DNA of 64,000 bases from Chryseobacterium indologenes. GTDB taxonomy: Bacteria; Bacteroidota; Bacteroidia; Flavobacteriales; Weeksellaceae. This document shows, in pieces, positions 16,448 through 23,620 of this stretch; the first letter of the stretch is position 1, and every line of letters begins with the position of its first letter. The DNA lies in NCBI RefSeq assembly GCF_001295265.1, contig NZ_LJOD01000017.1, positions 45,587 to 109,586 of the forward strand, in the 5' to 3' direction. The notes beneath the pieces were generated by a model. It did no database searches. It was not told the origin of the DNA and worked only from the letters and a program-made list of their open reading frames with translations. A program made the translations under genes and the position numbers.

Positions 16448-17149
16448 ATGAAGACCAAAGCCATATTCAACTGGAGCAGCGGAAAAGACTCCAGCCTTGC
16501 ATTATTTAAAGTAATGCAGGAAAACAAATATGAAGTAACATCTTTATTAACAAGCATTAATAAAGAATTCCAGCGTATTTCCATGCATGGTGTCCATGTA
16601 TCTCTTCTGGAAAAACAGGCAGAAAATTTAGGATTTCCCCTGATTAAAATGGAACTCCCAAAAGAACCTTCCATGGAAGAGTACCGCACAATTATGGATA
16701 AAACCATGTCCCACGTAAAATCTATGGGGGTTACTGCTTCTGTTTTCGGAGATATTTTTCTGGAAGATCTTCGCCAATACCGTGAGGATCAGTTGAACGC
16801 TATCGGCATGGAAGCTGTTTTCCCGCTATGGAAACGGAACACTACTGAGCTCATCTATGAATTTCTGGGCCTTGGTTTTAAAACCATTGTAACCTGTGTG
16901 AACGGAACGTATCTGGATAAAAGTTTTGCAGGACGTATTATAGATCAGCGGTTCCTTGATGACCTTCCTGAAAACGTTGATCCATGCGGTGAAAACGGAG
17001 AATTTCATACCTTTACTTTTGATGGTCCTATTTTTAAGGAACCTGTTCTTTTCGAAATTGGAAAGACCGTAAAGAAAACGTATCCTAAGCCTAAAACAGG
17101 CTCTGAAGCAGAAGGAGAATATGTTTTCTGGTTCTGCGATCTGAAATAG
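16448..17149 (+). CDS. Dph6-related ATP pyrophosphatase
   Basis: The 233-residue protein has an N-terminal PP-loop (NWSSGKDSSLALF, residues 8-20) that binds and adenylates with ATP. The rest follows the Dph6/diphthine-ammonia ligase fold: SMHGVHVSLLEKQAENLGFPL, VFGDIFLEDLRQYREDQ, PLWKRNTTELIYEFLGLGFKTIVTCVNG and DPCGENGEFHTF. Bacteria have no diphthamide, so the bacterial substrate is unknown; amidation of some small molecule or nucleotide is a reasonable inference. It stands alone, divergent from the M16 gene. The 321 bases after it (17150-17470) show no gene, only a short pyrimidine-rich CTTCC-type run at 17229-17262. Confidence 0.88.
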   Translation: MKTKAIFNWSSGKDSSLALFKVMQENKYEVTSLLTSINKEFQRISMHGVHVSLLEKQAENLGFPLIKMELPKEPSMEEYRTIMDKTMSHVKSMGVTASVFGDIFLEDLRQYREDQLNAIGMEAVFPLWKRNTTELIYEFLGLGFKTIVTCVNGTYLDKSFAGRIIDQRFLDDLPENVDPCGENGEFHTFTFDGPIFKEPVLFEIGKTVKKTYPKPKTGSEAEGEYVFWFCDLK

Positions 17150-17470
17150 GAAGAAGGAAATTTCATGTACAGAAAATAACACGACCTGTCTTTACTATCT
17201 CTTTTAACAACCCGAAGATTATATTCACCCGTAGAACTTCCAACCCACCTTCCCTCTTCCGACTTTTTTTATTTTTTTCCCTGGTAACAATCTGTTTTTA
17301 AAATTTCCTTTTTTGTAATGATCCGACAGGCCAGAATTACAGCTGATGAATAATCTTTATCCATAAAACCACTTCTTTGATAAACCGGAAGTTTTGTGAA
17401 TATCTGATTCCGGGTTCTGATTTTTCTTTTCTATTCTTTTTGATTATTTTTAGCATAAACTTCAATACAA

Positions 17471-18604
17471 ATGCCGAAAATCTTCAGTTCCCTTTTTACC
17501 GTATTCTTTATTTCAGTTTTTATAACAGCCTGCAAAAGTTCTTCCGAACCTATCGAAAAGCCTGTTGATAAAAAGGCGGTTATCGATTCTACCATTGCTG
17601 CTTTTCAGAAAATAATTCTTGAACAGCAGATTGATTCTGTTTTTAAAAAATATCATTTTAACGGAAGCGTCGCAGTATTTAAAGACTCTCTGCAGTTGTA
17701 CAGAAAGACCAATGGGTACTCGAATTTTAAAACCAAAGCTAAGATTGACAGCGGGTCGGTATTTGCCATCGGCTCTGTTAGCAAGCAGTTCACGGCAGTT
17801 CTTATTCTTCTTCAGACGGAGCAGGGAAAACTGAACATTCATGATAAAGCTTCAAAATACCTGAAGGAATTCCAGCATAAGGAATATGAAAACATTACCA
17901 TACAGCAGCTCTTAAACCATACTTCCGGACTCAATACATTCGGAGGAAAATTAATGTTTAAAAGCGGTTCTGATTTCTTCTATTCCAATGACGGATTTAA
18001 TGCATTGGGAAAGATTGTTGAAACTGTAACCGGGAAATCTTTTGATGAGAATGCACGGGAGCTTTTCCAAAAAGCGGGGATGAAACATTCTTCAGCCGGA
18101 GCTGTTTTTAAAGGGAATAACTTTGCCAGCGCTTATCTGGGTAGCGGAAAAACATTTGAAGAAGTTCCCGATATGCCGGAAAGACTGGCTGGAAAAGATA
18201 TCGGAACACCCGCAGGAGGCATTCTTTCTACTATTGATGATCTTTATATCTGGAATAACGCCCTTTACAGCGGCAGGATTCTGAAGCCAGAAACACTCAG
18301 ACAGTTTATTTCCAAAAGCGCAGAAAGACGGCATCAGATTTTCGGAAAAATGGGTTACGGCTACGGAATTATGCTGAATATCGGGCAGCCGGAAAGCTAT
18401 TTCCACAGCGGTTATGTGAAAGGTTCTCCTTCCCTGAATATCTATTATCCTAAAACCAAAACCTCCGTAATTATTCTGTCTAATGCGGCAGATGAAGAAA
18501 AAGGTAAAGGCTCAACCTTCCGGCCTCATATTGAAATCAAAAAAATTACGGATGCTCTTGAAAATTCGGTATTGAAGATGAAGCATGATACGGTAAAAAG
18601 CTAA
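17471..18604 (+). CDS. Serine hydrolase lipoprotein (class C beta-lactamase/PBP fold)
   Basis: The 377-residue lipoprotein has lipobox ITAC (Cys21) and a linker to about residue 60. A beta-lactamase-fold domain (PF00144 type) follows. The nucleophile motif S-V-S-K (Ser102, Lys105) sits in FAIGSVSKQFTAV, the Tyr motif is Y171-S-N, and the third motif is FHSGYVKG near the C-terminus. QLLNHTSGL and IGTPAGGILSTIDDL are typical of these esterases/DD-peptidases. The family includes D-aminopeptidases, esterases and cell-wall peptidases, so the substrate cannot be told; classical beta-lactamase activity is less likely. It converges on the PadR operon with a 12-base gap. Confidence 0.9.
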   Translation: MPKIFSSLFTVFFISVFITACKSSSEPIEKPVDKKAVIDSTIAAFQKIILEQQIDSVFKKYHFNGSVAVFKDSLQLYRKTNGYSNFKTKAKIDSGSVFAIGSVSKQFTAVLILLQTEQGKLNIHDKASKYLKEFQHKEYENITIQQLLNHTSGLNTFGGKLMFKSGSDFFYSNDGFNALGKIVETVTGKSFDENARELFQKAGMKHSSAGAVFKGNNFASAYLGSGKTFEEVPDMPERLAGKDIGTPAGGILSTIDDLYIWNNALYSGRILKPETLRQFISKSAERRHQIFGKMGYGYGIMLNIGQPESYFHSGYVKGSPSLNIYYPKTKTSVIILSNAADEEKGKGSTFRPHIEIKKITDALENSVLKMKHDTVKS

Positions 18605-18616
18605 CTGCCAGTTTTT

Positions 18617-19354
18617 TTATTCCTCTGAGGTTTCCAGGAACCTCTGTACTTCGGGCAGTGCTTTTTTATGCTCGAAAAAGCTGATTAAAGCAAAGAGAAC
18701 CATTATCTGCAGGATGGGTGGGATAACTAATGTAAGAATCACAGGGAACAGAGACGCTTCATGTCCGGCTCTGAAATACTGAAAAGGGTATGTTCCCTGC
18801 CTGAGCACGATCTGAAACATGGTATTGACACTTATTATTAAAAGGCCCAGATTTCGCTGATACATTGTGTAAAAAAGTTTTCCCTGATATTTATAATCTC
18901 CTTTCAGATATTTTCTCATATCAGAATCAAAAATCCAGATGGCAAGCGGAACCAGAATGAATAATGAATTCTGCAGCCGGAAAAGGGCTGTATATATTTC
19001 CTGATTGGCTGATAAGTAAATTGACAGCATATTTACAGCAAAGGAAATCAAAACCAGAAATGACGCTCTTTTAAGAATAGTATTATATTTTGTCCTGGCA
19101 ATTTCTTTTACAATCACAGGAACCTGTTCTTTATCAAAAAACGAATAATTAGTCATCTTAAGATCGTTTTCCCATATCTTCTTGGTCTCATGGAATGCCT
19201 GTTCAAATGTCAGATCTTTATCCTGCTGCATATCCATGATCTGTGATGTCATATGGTCTTTTACTTCCAGCAGTATATCCAGCGGAAGCCTGTAAAGCAT
19301 GAGATAATCTGTAACCTGCCGTTCCTGTACCTTAGAAACTATTTCGTGAGTCAT
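18617..19354 (-). CDS. PadR-operon membrane protein, paralog C
   Basis: This 245-residue protein is the last gene of the PadR operon. Residues ~1-75 form a soluble helical domain (VTDYLMLYRLPLDILLEVKDHMTSQIMDMQQDKDLTFEQAFHETKKIWENDL). About four to six membrane helices follow (ASFLVLISFAVNMLSIYL; NSLFILVPLAIWIF; NLGLLIISVNTMFQIVL; PVILTLVIPPILQIMVLFALISFF), ending FFEHKKALPEVQRFLETSEE. It is clearly paralogous along its length to the first protein (20051-20773) and by its N-terminus to the middle one. The helical prefix resembles the signalling/prefix domains (DUF1700/HAAS type) seen in PadR-coupled membrane proteins. That link is inference. Confidence 0.75.
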   Translation of the reverse strand: MTHEIVSKVQERQVTDYLMLYRLPLDILLEVKDHMTSQIMDMQQDKDLTFEQAFHETKKIWENDLKMTNYSFFDKEQVPVIVKEIARTKYNTILKRASFLVLISFAVNMLSIYLSANQEIYTALFRLQNSLFILVPLAIWIFDSDMRKYLKGDYKYQGKLFYTMYQRNLGLLIISVNTMFQIVLRQGTYPFQYFRAGHEASLFPVILTLVIPPILQIMVLFALISFFEHKKALPEVQRFLETSEE

Positions 19355-19370
19355 TTTAAATAAGAGATAA

Positions 19371-20003
19371 TTAAATCAAAACGTTAATCCTTCTGGCGCT
19401 GCTGTATAAAAGCTGCACATTGGTCATCATTCCATAGATAAAAAATAACCTCATTCCATTTGTTCTGAATAGAGTTTCTGTATCATACAGGGTAAATCCG
19501 TTAAAAAAGAAATACACACAGACACAGACTACAGCACCGATAAAGGTGTTTCTCAGCACCAGCGGATGAAAGCTAAACTGAAGGTATTGGTAAAGGGTCA
19601 TTTTTCTCCAGATAAAATTATAGAGCAAAAGCCCGACTGTTATCATCCACAATGTCAGCTGCAGATAGATAAATGCATCTGTACTAAAATACACCAATGC
19701 AGAAAGTAAAAATGAGGCAATGACTGCGTTTACAGCAATATTCCTGAACCTTGCCTGAACGGCATTTTTCTCTATCCTGGCTATTTTCCGGAACGAGAAC
19801 CTATCTGCCCTTACCATCTCCAGCTCATGCTGCCAGTTCATTTTTGTCATAAGAAAAGCTTCCTGAAACCCGATATTTTTTTCTTCCATCAGATCTGAGA
19901 TCTGAAGCATAAAATGATCTTTGATTTCTAAAAGCAGTCCGTAACTTAGTTTTTTTGATGTGAGATACCGTACGATCTCATTTTCCTCTATTAAATTGAT
20001 CAT
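19371..20003 (-). CDS. PadR-operon membrane protein, paralog B
   Basis: The 210-residue middle gene of the operon is the most diverged of the three paralogs. It keeps the N-terminal prefix (EIVRYLTSKKLSYGLLLEIKDHFMLQISDLMEEKNIGFQEAFLMTKMNWQHELE). It then has about four hydrophobic segments (VIASFLLSALVYFST; LTLWMITVGLLLYNFI; FIGAVVCVCVYFFF; MRLFFIYGMMTNVQLL) with a different C-terminus and no FFEHKK end. It starts 47 bases after the stop of paralog A and is followed by paralog C after 16 bases. No known enzyme or transporter motif is seen. Confidence 0.72.
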   Translation of the reverse strand: MINLIEENEIVRYLTSKKLSYGLLLEIKDHFMLQISDLMEEKNIGFQEAFLMTKMNWQHELEMVRADRFSFRKIARIEKNAVQARFRNIAVNAVIASFLLSALVYFSTDAFIYLQLTLWMITVGLLLYNFIWRKMTLYQYLQFSFHPLVLRNTFIGAVVCVCVYFFFNGFTLYDTETLFRTNGMRLFFIYGMMTNVQLLYSSARRINVLI

Positions 20004-20050
20004 GTATTAAGATTAGTTTTTTATTTTTTTATTGTTCCTGATGCTCAGTC

Positions 20051-20773
20051 TTATGCCGGAGTTTCTAAAAAGTTCTTCATCCTGTTTAACGTTTTCTTAT
20101 GTTCAAAAAAGCTGAGAAGCGCAAAAACAGAACCCGCCTGTGCCAGAAAGGGAATAATTAACGTAACCAGAAGCATCACGATATCTGAAATAGTATCCTC
20201 TCTGAAGAACTGATAGGCATAATGCCCGTTTTTCCCGGTAATCTGAACCATAGCGATCATGCAGGTTATCATCAGTCCCATATTCTGCTGGTACATTGTA
20301 TAAAAACATTTTCCTTTGTATTTGAAGTCTGTTCTCATGTATTTCCAGATTCTGATATTCAAAAGCCATACAGATCCCATGACCAGCAGGAACATTCCGT
20401 TTAATACTCTGAAAAGTATGCCGTATTCTTCCTGATTGCGGGATAAGTAGACCAGCATCACATTAATTCCGAAAAAGATTAGTCCGATCAGCAATGAATT
20501 TTTCAGAAAGCTGTTATATTTTTCCTGTATGATTTTTTTGGCAATCAAAGGAATTTTCACAGGAAAAAACATGCGGTAATTAACGGTTTCAAATTCACTT
20601 TTCCAGCAATCTTTTGCTTTGGAGAAGGCTTTTTCAAAACTTAAGTTTTCATTGAGCTGAATATCCATAACCTGATTCATCATATGATCTTTAATCTCCA
20701 GTAAAATATCAAGAGGAAGCTTTTGGGAAATCAGATAATCCATGATTTGATTTTCCTGTCTTTCAGTCATCAT
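20051..20773 (-). CDS. PadR-operon membrane protein, paralog A
   Basis: The 240-residue protein is translationally coupled to padR: ATG and TGA overlap as ATGA at 20770-20773. Its N-terminal helical prefix (QIMDYLISQKLPLDILLEIKDHMMNQVMDIQLNENLSFEKAFSKAKDCWKSEFE) precedes about five membrane segments. It ends FALLSFFEHKKTLNRMKNFLETPA, very like paralog C. PadR operons often carry a membrane protein controlled by the regulator, for example permeases or prefix-domain sensors. Three successive paralogs with no ABC transporter or other partner is unusual. Confidence 0.75.
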   Translation of the reverse strand: MMTERQENQIMDYLISQKLPLDILLEIKDHMMNQVMDIQLNENLSFEKAFSKAKDCWKSEFETVNYRMFFPVKIPLIAKKIIQEKYNSFLKNSLLIGLIFFGINVMLVYLSRNQEEYGILFRVLNGMFLLVMGSVWLLNIRIWKYMRTDFKYKGKCFYTMYQQNMGLMITCMIAMVQITGKNGHYAYQFFREDTISDIVMLLVTLIIPFLAQAGSVFALLSFFEHKKTLNRMKNFLETPA

Positions 20774-21093
20774 ATGTTAAAGATGGTATTGAGGTTAAGC
20801 AGATAGTTTTTCATTTCATCTTCCTGTACAGCCTGCTGTTTTTTTCCTTTTTCAGTCAGCAGATAATATTTACGGTCTCTTCCGTTTATCTTCTGTACTT
20901 CTGAAGTGATGATTCCGTCACTTTCCAGTTTGTGCAGCAATGGATAAAGTGCACCTTCCGTCATTTCCAGCTCGCCCTGCGTCAGCTCTTTAGCTCTTTG
21001 GGTGATCTGGTAGCCGTACATTTTCACTTCTTTTGAAAGCAGCTTCAAAATAATGTTCTGCAGCGTTCCTTTATATAGACTGTTCTTTTTCAA
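20770..21093 (-). CDS. PadR family transcriptional regulator
   Basis: This 107-residue single-domain PadR (subfamily 2, short) regulator has a winged helix with KGTLQNIILKLLSKEVKMYGYQITQRAKELTQGELEMTEGALYPLLHKLESDGIITSEVQ, then the wing RKYYLLTEKGKKQ. The start must be the TTG at 21093: a stop lies eight codons upstream and the first internal Met is inside the domain. PadR proteins repress and usually autoregulate. A perfect 9-bp inverted repeat upstream (21121-21143) is the likely operator. It is the first gene of a four-gene operon with three membrane proteins. The ligand is unknown. Confidence 0.92.
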   Translation of the reverse strand: MKKNSLYKGTLQNIILKLLSKEVKMYGYQITQRAKELTQGELEMTEGALYPLLHKLESDGIITSEVQKINGRDRKYYLLTEKGKKQQAVQEDEMKNYLLNLNTIFNI

Positions 21094-21114
21094 TGGTTGT
21101 TGTTTTATACCTTA

Positions 21115-21122
21115 CAAATCTA
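21115..21122 (-). promoter_or_regulatory. -7 element (TAGATTTG) for the padR operon
   Basis: This exact TAnnTTTG match on the minus strand lies 21 bases before the TTG start. It overlaps the left end of the padR palindrome by two bases. Confidence 0.6.
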
Positions 21123-21143
21123 TGCATAATTTTCTTATGCATA
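21121..21143. promoter_or_regulatory. Likely PadR operator palindrome
   Basis: The perfect inverted repeat TATGCATAA-N5-TTATGCATA occupies the spacer upstream of the -7 box of the padR operon. Bound protein there would block polymerase. The outward ATGCAT half-sites resemble the ATGT/ACAT symmetry of known PadR sites. It also lies 33 bases before the divergent 2H phosphoesterase gene, which could share the control. Confidence 0.7.
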
Positions 21144-21175
21144 TGAATTTTATGTAAAAATTTTTATCTTGCTGT

Positions 21176-21703
21176 ATGCAAAAAATGTATTTCATAGCTG
21201 TTTATCCGCCCCAGGAGATTATTGATGAGATAAAAACCTTTAAAACAGATCTTGCTCTTCATTACGGAAACTCAAAGGCTCTTAACAATGATGCTCATAT
21301 TACTTTATTCCCTCCTTTCTCAAGAGATCCGGAACTGGAAAATGATATTCATACGGCCTTTCAGAAGATTGATACCCATATTCCTCCTTTTGAAATCACA
21401 TTAAACGGATTCGGAAGCTTCCCGAATCCTAAAAATCCTGTTTTATATGTAAAGCCGGAATTCAGTGAGAATTTAAATCAGCTTCATCAGCACGTTATCC
21501 GGCAGTTCAGCTTTAATACATATTCCTTTTCACCCCATATGACAGTGGGATACAGGGATCTGACCTTTGAAAATTACCTGAAAGCATGGGAAGTATACGG
21601 AGATAAGGAATACAAAACTAGTTTTTTAGTTGATAAAATTCTGTTACTCCGGTATGATGGGAAATGGATTCCTATTGCTGAAAAGTATCTGAGTGAAAAA
21701 TAA
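21176..21703 (+). CDS. 2'-5' RNA ligase/2H phosphoesterase family protein
   Basis: The 175-residue cytoplasmic protein has the two catalytic HxTx motifs of the 2H superfamily: H41-I-T-L and H121-M-T-V. They are ~80 residues apart, as in bacterial LigT/ThpR and cyclic-phosphodiesterase-like proteins. FEITLNGFGSFPNPKNPVLYV lies between them. Members hydrolyse 2',3'-cyclic phosphates or join 2'-5' RNA ends in vitro; the natural substrate is unclear. It is divergent from padR with an 82-base shared intergenic region. Confidence 0.88.
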   Translation: MQKMYFIAVYPPQEIIDEIKTFKTDLALHYGNSKALNNDAHITLFPPFSRDPELENDIHTAFQKIDTHIPPFEITLNGFGSFPNPKNPVLYVKPEFSENLNQLHQHVIRQFSFNTYSFSPHMTVGYRDLTFENYLKAWEVYGDKEYKTSFLVDKILLLRYDGKWIPIAEKYLSEK

Positions 21704-21756
21704 GCACAACCGTTTTTCAATTTCCGGATCTGAGCAAAAAATTCCCTGTAAAACCC

Positions 21757-21764
21757 TATCTTTG
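21757..21764 (+). promoter_or_regulatory. -7 element (TATCTTTG) for ruvC
   Basis: This exact TAnnTTTG match lies only 5 bases before the ruvC ATG, so the transcript would start at or next to the initiation codon. Confidence 0.5.
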
Positions 21765-21769
21765 AACCA

Positions 21770-22324
21770 ATGATTTCAGAGAAAATAATTTTAGGTATTG
21801 ATCCGGGAACCGCCATAATGGGCTTCGGTATTATTTCCATTAAAAAAGGTAAAATGGAACTGGTTTCCATACATGAACTGATCCTCAAAAAATACCCCAA
21901 TCACGAGACCAAGCTTAAATATATTTTTGATAAAACATTGGCCCTCATTGACGAATACCACCCTGATGAGGTTGCCCTTGAAGCTCCATTCTACGGCAAA
22001 AATGTACAGAGTATGCTGAAACTGGGCCGTGCACAGGGCGTTGCCATGGCTGCAAGCCTTTACCGAAATATTCCCATCACCGAATATTCTCCTAAAAAGA
22101 TTAAAATGGCGATCACCGGAAACGGAAATGCCAGCAAAGAACAGGTAGCAGGAATGCTGCAGAATCTCCTGAAGTTAAAAGAGTTTCCCACTAAATATCT
22201 TGATGCTTCTGATGGTCTTGCTGTTGCGGTATGCCATCATTTCAACTCAGGAACTATAACGGATACCAAGTCGTACAGTGGATGGGAAAGCTTTTTGAAG
22301 CAAAACCCTGACAGGCTGAAGTAA
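21770..22324 (+). CDS. ruvC: Crossover junction endodeoxyribonuclease RuvC
   Basis: RuvC is the Holliday-junction resolvase of the RuvABC recombination pathway. The 184-residue protein has the RNase H-like fold with all four acidic catalytic residues: Asp11 in LGIDPGTAIMGFG, Glu71 in ALEAPFYGKN, and Asp145 and Asp148 in YLDASDGLAVAVCHH. Basic residues in SPKKIKMAITGNGNASKEQV match the DNA-binding region. It stands alone and is not with ruvA/ruvB. Promoter position suggests a leaderless mRNA. Confidence 0.96.
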   Translation: MISEKIILGIDPGTAIMGFGIISIKKGKMELVSIHELILKKYPNHETKLKYIFDKTLALIDEYHPDEVALEAPFYGKNVQSMLKLGRAQGVAMAASLYRNIPITEYSPKKIKMAITGNGNASKEQVAGMLQNLLKLKEFPTKYLDASDGLAVAVCHHFNSGTITDTKSYSGWESFLKQNPDRLK

Positions 22325-22512
22325 GTTAGAAGAAAAGCCTGCATCTGTAAAAACAATAGATTATTTTGATTGAAAATTTTGATCATCACCACAAATCATA
22401 ATATTTTGCGAAGGCTCAAATAAAATCACTGATATTCAATACCTTAAATAAAACCCCACAATTACTTGGCAAAACATAATACTATCTTTTACATTGGTAT
22501 GATTTTTAGTAT

Positions 22513-22520
22513 TACATTTG
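22513..22520 (+). promoter_or_regulatory. -7 element (TACATTTG) for the DUF4407-protease operon
   Basis: This exact TAnnTTTG match lies 15 bases before ATG 22536, with a TTG at 22494-22496 as a possible -33 element (spacer 16). The 193 bases after ruvC hold nothing else I recognise. Confidence 0.55.
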
Positions 22521-22535
22521 TATAAATTTTCAGTT

Positions 22536-23606
22536 ATGAAAACAAACCAACAAACTATAAATCAAGGGAATCACAAAATAAACTGGTTCCAGAAGTTTCT
22601 GATGGTATGTTCCGGAGGAAACATTCATATTTTAAGAAAAACACCAAGCGAGTGGAATAAGTTCTCAGGTATCGGGGGTATTGTTCTTTTCACTGCTGTA
22701 TTTGCGACTTTATCGGCAGGATATGCCATGTATACGGTGTTTGATAACATCTGGACTTCGGTGGGTTTTGGAATCCTCTGGGGCCTGATGATTTTCAACC
22801 TGGACCGGTATATTGTTTCTTCCATAAAAAAAACAGGAACCTGGTGGAATCAGATTTTAATGGCTATTCCCCGTCTGATCCTGGCTACTTTTCTAGGAAT
22901 TATTATTTCCAAGCCACTTGAGCTTAAAATCTTCGAAAAAGAAGTCAACAAACAGCTGAATACCATTATTCAGAGAAACAAAAAACAGCTTCAGGGAGAG
23001 ATGAACGGAAGAATCCTTCAGCAAAGCGGGCCTTTTGAAACAGAGAAAAAACAGATTGCCGAAAAAACAGCACAGTATCAGAAAGCATATGACTCTGCCG
23101 CTGTTGAACTTGAAAAAGAAATCCTGGGAAAACAATCCGGGCTAACCAGTGGAAAAGAAGGATACGGGCCCAATGCCAAGCGTAAGCAGGAACTGAAAGA
23201 ACAGCGAAAGCAGGATCTTGAAAACTTCCAGAAACAAACGGCTCCAAGACTGGAATATTTAGATAAAGAAATTTCAAAAGTGTACACCAATCTGGAAACA
23301 GAAAGAAAATCTACAGAAACTTTTGAAGATAAATTCAACGGATTTGCTGCAAGACTTCAGGCGTTGGATGAGCTGGGAAAAAATTCAGCCATTATAGGAC
23401 TTGCTGCTGCTTTTATCATGGGACTTTTTATCTGTCTTGAGATCTCGCCGGTTTTGGTTAAACTAATTTCTCATGTAGGACCTTATGATCACCTTCTTGA
23501 AAAAACAGAAAATGATTTCAGGTTATACGCCAGAGAAAAAATTGAAAAAGGAAATGCCCTTACCGATTTCCGGATTGATGATTTTAAAGATAATTTAAAA
23601 AAATAG
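22536..23606 (+). CDS. DUF4407 membrane protein with coiled coil
   Basis: The 356-residue protein has three membrane helices near the N-terminus (~44-66, 72-88, 105-126), with the conserved GILWGLMIFNLDRYIVSSI and MAIPRLILATFLGIIISKPLELKIF. A long charged coiled-coil region (~130-265, Lys/Glu/Gln-rich) leads to a fourth helix (~284-303, IIGLAAAFIMGLFICLE) and a short cytoplasmic tail. This matches DUF4407, a family of unknown function. It is followed after 14 bases by an AAA+/M41 protease lacking membrane helices, so it may be the membrane anchor or substrate gate of that protease. ATG 22536 is preferred to the TTG at 22518, which lies in the promoter box. Confidence 0.88.
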   Translation: MKTNQQTINQGNHKINWFQKFLMVCSGGNIHILRKTPSEWNKFSGIGGIVLFTAVFATLSAGYAMYTVFDNIWTSVGFGILWGLMIFNLDRYIVSSIKKTGTWWNQILMAIPRLILATFLGIIISKPLELKIFEKEVNKQLNTIIQRNKKQLQGEMNGRILQQSGPFETEKKQIAEKTAQYQKAYDSAAVELEKEILGKQSGLTSGKEGYGPNAKRKQELKEQRKQDLENFQKQTAPRLEYLDKEISKVYTNLETERKSTETFEDKFNGFAARLQALDELGKNSAIIGLAAAFIMGLFICLEISPVLVKLISHVGPYDHLLEKTENDFRLYAREKIEKGNALTDFRIDDFKDNLKK

Positions 23607-23620
23607 CGTATTTTTCATCT

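Noticed and set aside
17229..17262. CTTCC-rich pyrimidine run after the Dph6-like gene
   Set aside because: It is too short and degenerate to call a repeat unit; noted only as possible low-complexity intergenic DNA.
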